NCBI GenBank assembly: GCA_900556245.1
Contig: USOC01000056.1
Span: 1-6,985 of the forward strand
DNA from: an uncultured Prevotellaceae bacterium
Lineage (GTDB): Bacteria; Bacteroidota; Bacteroidia; Bacteroidales; Muribaculaceae
Direction: 5' to 3'
DNA: 6,985 bases
The position numbers and the translations under genes were made by a program. Of this stretch, positions 5,659 to 6,985 are shown in pieces (positions within the stretch are counted from its first letter, which is position 1; each line of letters opens with the position of its first letter). The notes below the pieces were generated by a model. The model saw nothing but the letters and a program-made list of their open reading frames with translations. It made no database searches and was not told the origin of the DNA.

Positions 5659-6514
5659 ATGCAATATGACGCAATTCTTTCATCCAATCCTCTGCAAGTG
5701 GATTCATTTTCACGATTCTGACATCCAGCTGACCGGCAACGCTGGTGGCCTGCTGCGAATCATTAGGCTGCATCAGGAAAACGACAGCTCCCAAATTCTT
5801 TGCCTCAGACAGACGACTTTCCACAAAACGCATCGGCGCCTCCTTTCCCGCCAATTCCAAACTCACCTGCTCAAGTTGATAATCACGGGCAAAATAAGAC
5901 AGGGCCGGATGCCACACAAGAAAAGCTCGTCCCGCAACCGGCATTAGCCGGGAAGACAGACTGTCACGCAATTCTTCTATCTCATCCGCAAGCCGGCGAT
6001 AATTTTCTTCATAAAACGCACGGTTTTGCGCATCTATAGAGACAACGGCATCCTTCATATTCCTCGCAATAACCAACATATTGGCGGGCGACATCCAAAT
6101 ATGAGGATCAATCTCTCCACAAGACTCTCCCAGAGGGCTGTGGTCTCCGTGGTGGTGCCCCTCAAGCAGTCGGATTCCGGCTGAGGTATCCACCGGAGGC
6201 TGATGTCCTATCTCAGAGAGGCGGATTCCGACAATTTTCTCAAAAGGCAAATGGCCGATTGCAAAATAGGCCTGACTGCGCTCCAGTGCCATCATCTGAG
6301 AGAATGAAGGCTCAAACGTTTCGGGACTGCCTCCCTTTTCAAGCATACAGTTTACTCGGAACTTGTCTCCCACAATTTTTTCAAGCAACTGGCGCTGTGG
6401 AGGAATACTGACAGTCAGCACCTGTTCGTCGTCAGATGCTCGCCCGACGCATGAGACGGTTGACAACGCACAGAAGATGACCGCCAAACAAATTATCACA
6501 CTTTTTTGGGACAT
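5642..6514 (-). CDS. znuA: Metal ABC transporter substrate-binding lipoprotein, ZnuA-like
   Basis: The 290-residue protein starts with a lipoprotein signal peptide: a short polar start, a hydrophobic core and LSTVSC with C22 as the lipidated residue. The mature part is a cluster A-I metal-binding protein: an SIPPQ strand, GGSPETFEPS (63-70), a linker helix and DPHIWMSPAN with H138. VWHPALSYFARDY with H202 follows, then a late acidic residue (QPNDS, D252). H138, H202 and D252 are likely ligands. The usual His of the GxxPHxYEPS motif is E65 here, a change I also associate with some Bacteroidetes relatives. A His-rich loop (HHHGDH, 120-125) precedes the H138 motif, as in zinc-specific ZnuA proteins, so zinc is the best guess. 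It would capture metal at the cytoplasmic membrane for the ATPase encoded next, whose start overlaps this gene's end. It starts 12 bp after the acetyltransferase stop. Confidence 0.9.
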   Translation of the reverse strand: MSQKSVIICLAVIFCALSTVSCVGRASDDEQVLTVSIPPQRQLLEKIVGDKFRVNCMLEKGGSPETFEPSFSQMMALERSQAYFAIGHLPFEKIVGIRLSEIGHQPPVDTSAGIRLLEGHHHGDHSPLGESCGEIDPHIWMSPANMLVIARNMKDAVVSIDAQNRAFYEENYRRLADEIEELRDSLSSRLMPVAGRAFLVWHPALSYFARDYQLEQVSLELAGKEAPMRFVESRLSEAKNLGAVVFLMQPNDSQQATSVAGQLDVRIVKMNPLAEDWMKELRHIAYELSK

Positions 6515-6526
6515 GCCTGTACGAGA

Positions 6527-6985
6527 TTATTCTGCGCCGTAGACATAACGGTGGATTGCAGCGATTCGAGAATCCCCTTGCTCAAGAAGAATGTCCCCGA
6601 AAGTCATCAATTTAAGCTCGATAGCTTCTCGGCCGGGTCCATACGGAGGCTGAACATAGTCGATGTCATCCCATAGGCGAAGACCGTTGCGCTGATAGAA
6701 TCCGATACGACGCACCGCCATTTCATCAAGCGGTGGCTCCACCTCTATTATAAGAGGCTTGTCCGACGCTTTGACAAACTCTTGCAAAACGCGCGCGCCA
6801 ATGCCTCCCCCTCGCTTGCTGTCGACAATAGCGAAGTGCTCACCATAGCGAAAGTCGTCAAACTCCCAGCTACTCAAAAATCCGACGAATGAACCGTCAC
6901 CATCAACGAACACATCAACATTGAATTTTTGCTCCTCGTCAAGAAGTCGGTAAAATTCATCCATTTGTCGCCTCTCATTCACTGA
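6527..6985 (-). CDS. GNAT-family N-acetyltransferase, 5' end outside the window
   Basis: The frame is open to the window's right edge, and 152 residues are visible. The visible N-terminal VNERR followed by a helix resembles the (F)P..ERR...Y element seen near the start of many short GNAT proteins, so perhaps 15-25 residues are missing. The GTG at 6982 or the ATG at 6964 is then unlikely to be the true start. The acetyl-CoA pyrophosphate loop (motif A) is RGGGIGARVL at about residues 58-67, after a beta strand EHFAIV. Motif B is RRIGFYQRNGLRLWD (about 92-106). The strand WEFDDFRYGEHFA fits the central sheet. The acceptor is unknown. It is the first visible member of the operon with the metal transporter and ogt, but the sequence gives no functional link to zinc. 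The promoter must lie beyond the window. Confidence 0.85.
   Translation of the reverse strand, partial: SVNERRQMDEFYRLLDEEQKFNVDVFVDGDGSFVGFLSSWEFDDFRYGEHFAIVDSKRGGGIGARVLQEFVKASDKPLIIEVEPPLDEMAVRRIGFYQRNGLRLWDDIDYVQPPYGPGREAIELKLMTFGDILLEQGDSRIAAIHRYVYGAE

Noticed and set aside
5659..5664. TTG start two codons ahead for the ABC ATPase
   Set aside because: An ATG follows immediately at 5658 and is the more likely start.
6964..6982. GTG at 6982 or ATG at 6964 as the start of the GNAT gene
   Set aside because: The frame stays open to the window edge, and the visible ERR segment is usually preceded by more residues in this family, so the gene most likely begins outside the window.
1..6985. CRISPR arrays, insertion sequences, tRNA or rRNA genes, prophage genes
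   Set aside because: No regularly spaced direct repeats, transposase or integrase motifs, terminal inverted repeats or tRNA-like cloverleaf segments were seen on either strand.

Overview
The window looks like a chromosomal piece of a Bacteroidales bacterium. Two features support this: promoters of the Bacteroidetes type (TTTG or TTGC, about 20 bases, then TAnnTTTG), and the near absence of Shine-Dalgarno sequences. The protein families also fit: a Bacteroidetes-style metal-binding lipoprotein, a six-helix membrane LuxR-type regulator, and nucleotide-sugar genes typical of surface-glycan loci. A gut family such as Muribaculaceae is plausible, but this is only an impression. Every convincing gene is on the minus strand, so transcription runs from high to low coordinates. 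Both ends of the window cut a gene.

Right half (6985 to 4450): a tightly packed operon of a GNAT acetyltransferase (5' end outside the window), a ZnuA-like metal-binding lipoprotein, a ZnuC-like ABC ATPase and an Ogt-type O6-alkylguanine-DNA alkyltransferase. Spacings are 12 bp, a 17 bp overlap and an 8 bp overlap. A strong hairpin just past the ogt stop probably ends the transcript. No permease gene is present, so the transporter must borrow its membrane subunit from elsewhere. The ATPase and the alkyltransferase each carry Gln (CAG) where their families have a near-invariant functional histidine.

Middle (4496 to 3194): a 289 bp intergenic region rich in inverted repeats and promoter-like motifs on both strands, then a gene for a regulator with six membrane helices, a coiled-coil linker and a C-terminal LuxR/GerE helix-turn-helix.

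Left half (3155 to 1): a second operon with its own good promoter. It encodes a PglE/EpsN-like sugar 4-aminotransferase, a HAD phosphatase fused in frame to GDP-mannose 4,6-dehydratase (Gmd), and the start of GDP-L-fucose synthase (Fcl). Gmd and Fcl are consecutive steps from GDP-mannose to GDP-L-fucose. The aminotransferase belongs to a group that acts on UDP-4-keto-6-deoxy-GlcNAc, so this operon appears to feed two activated sugars into a surface polysaccharide or protein O-glycan.

The points most worth following up are the HAD-Gmd fusion, the paired His-to-Gln replacements in overlapping genes, and the structured intergenic region that might encode a small RNA. I did not find a convincing new multi-gene system.
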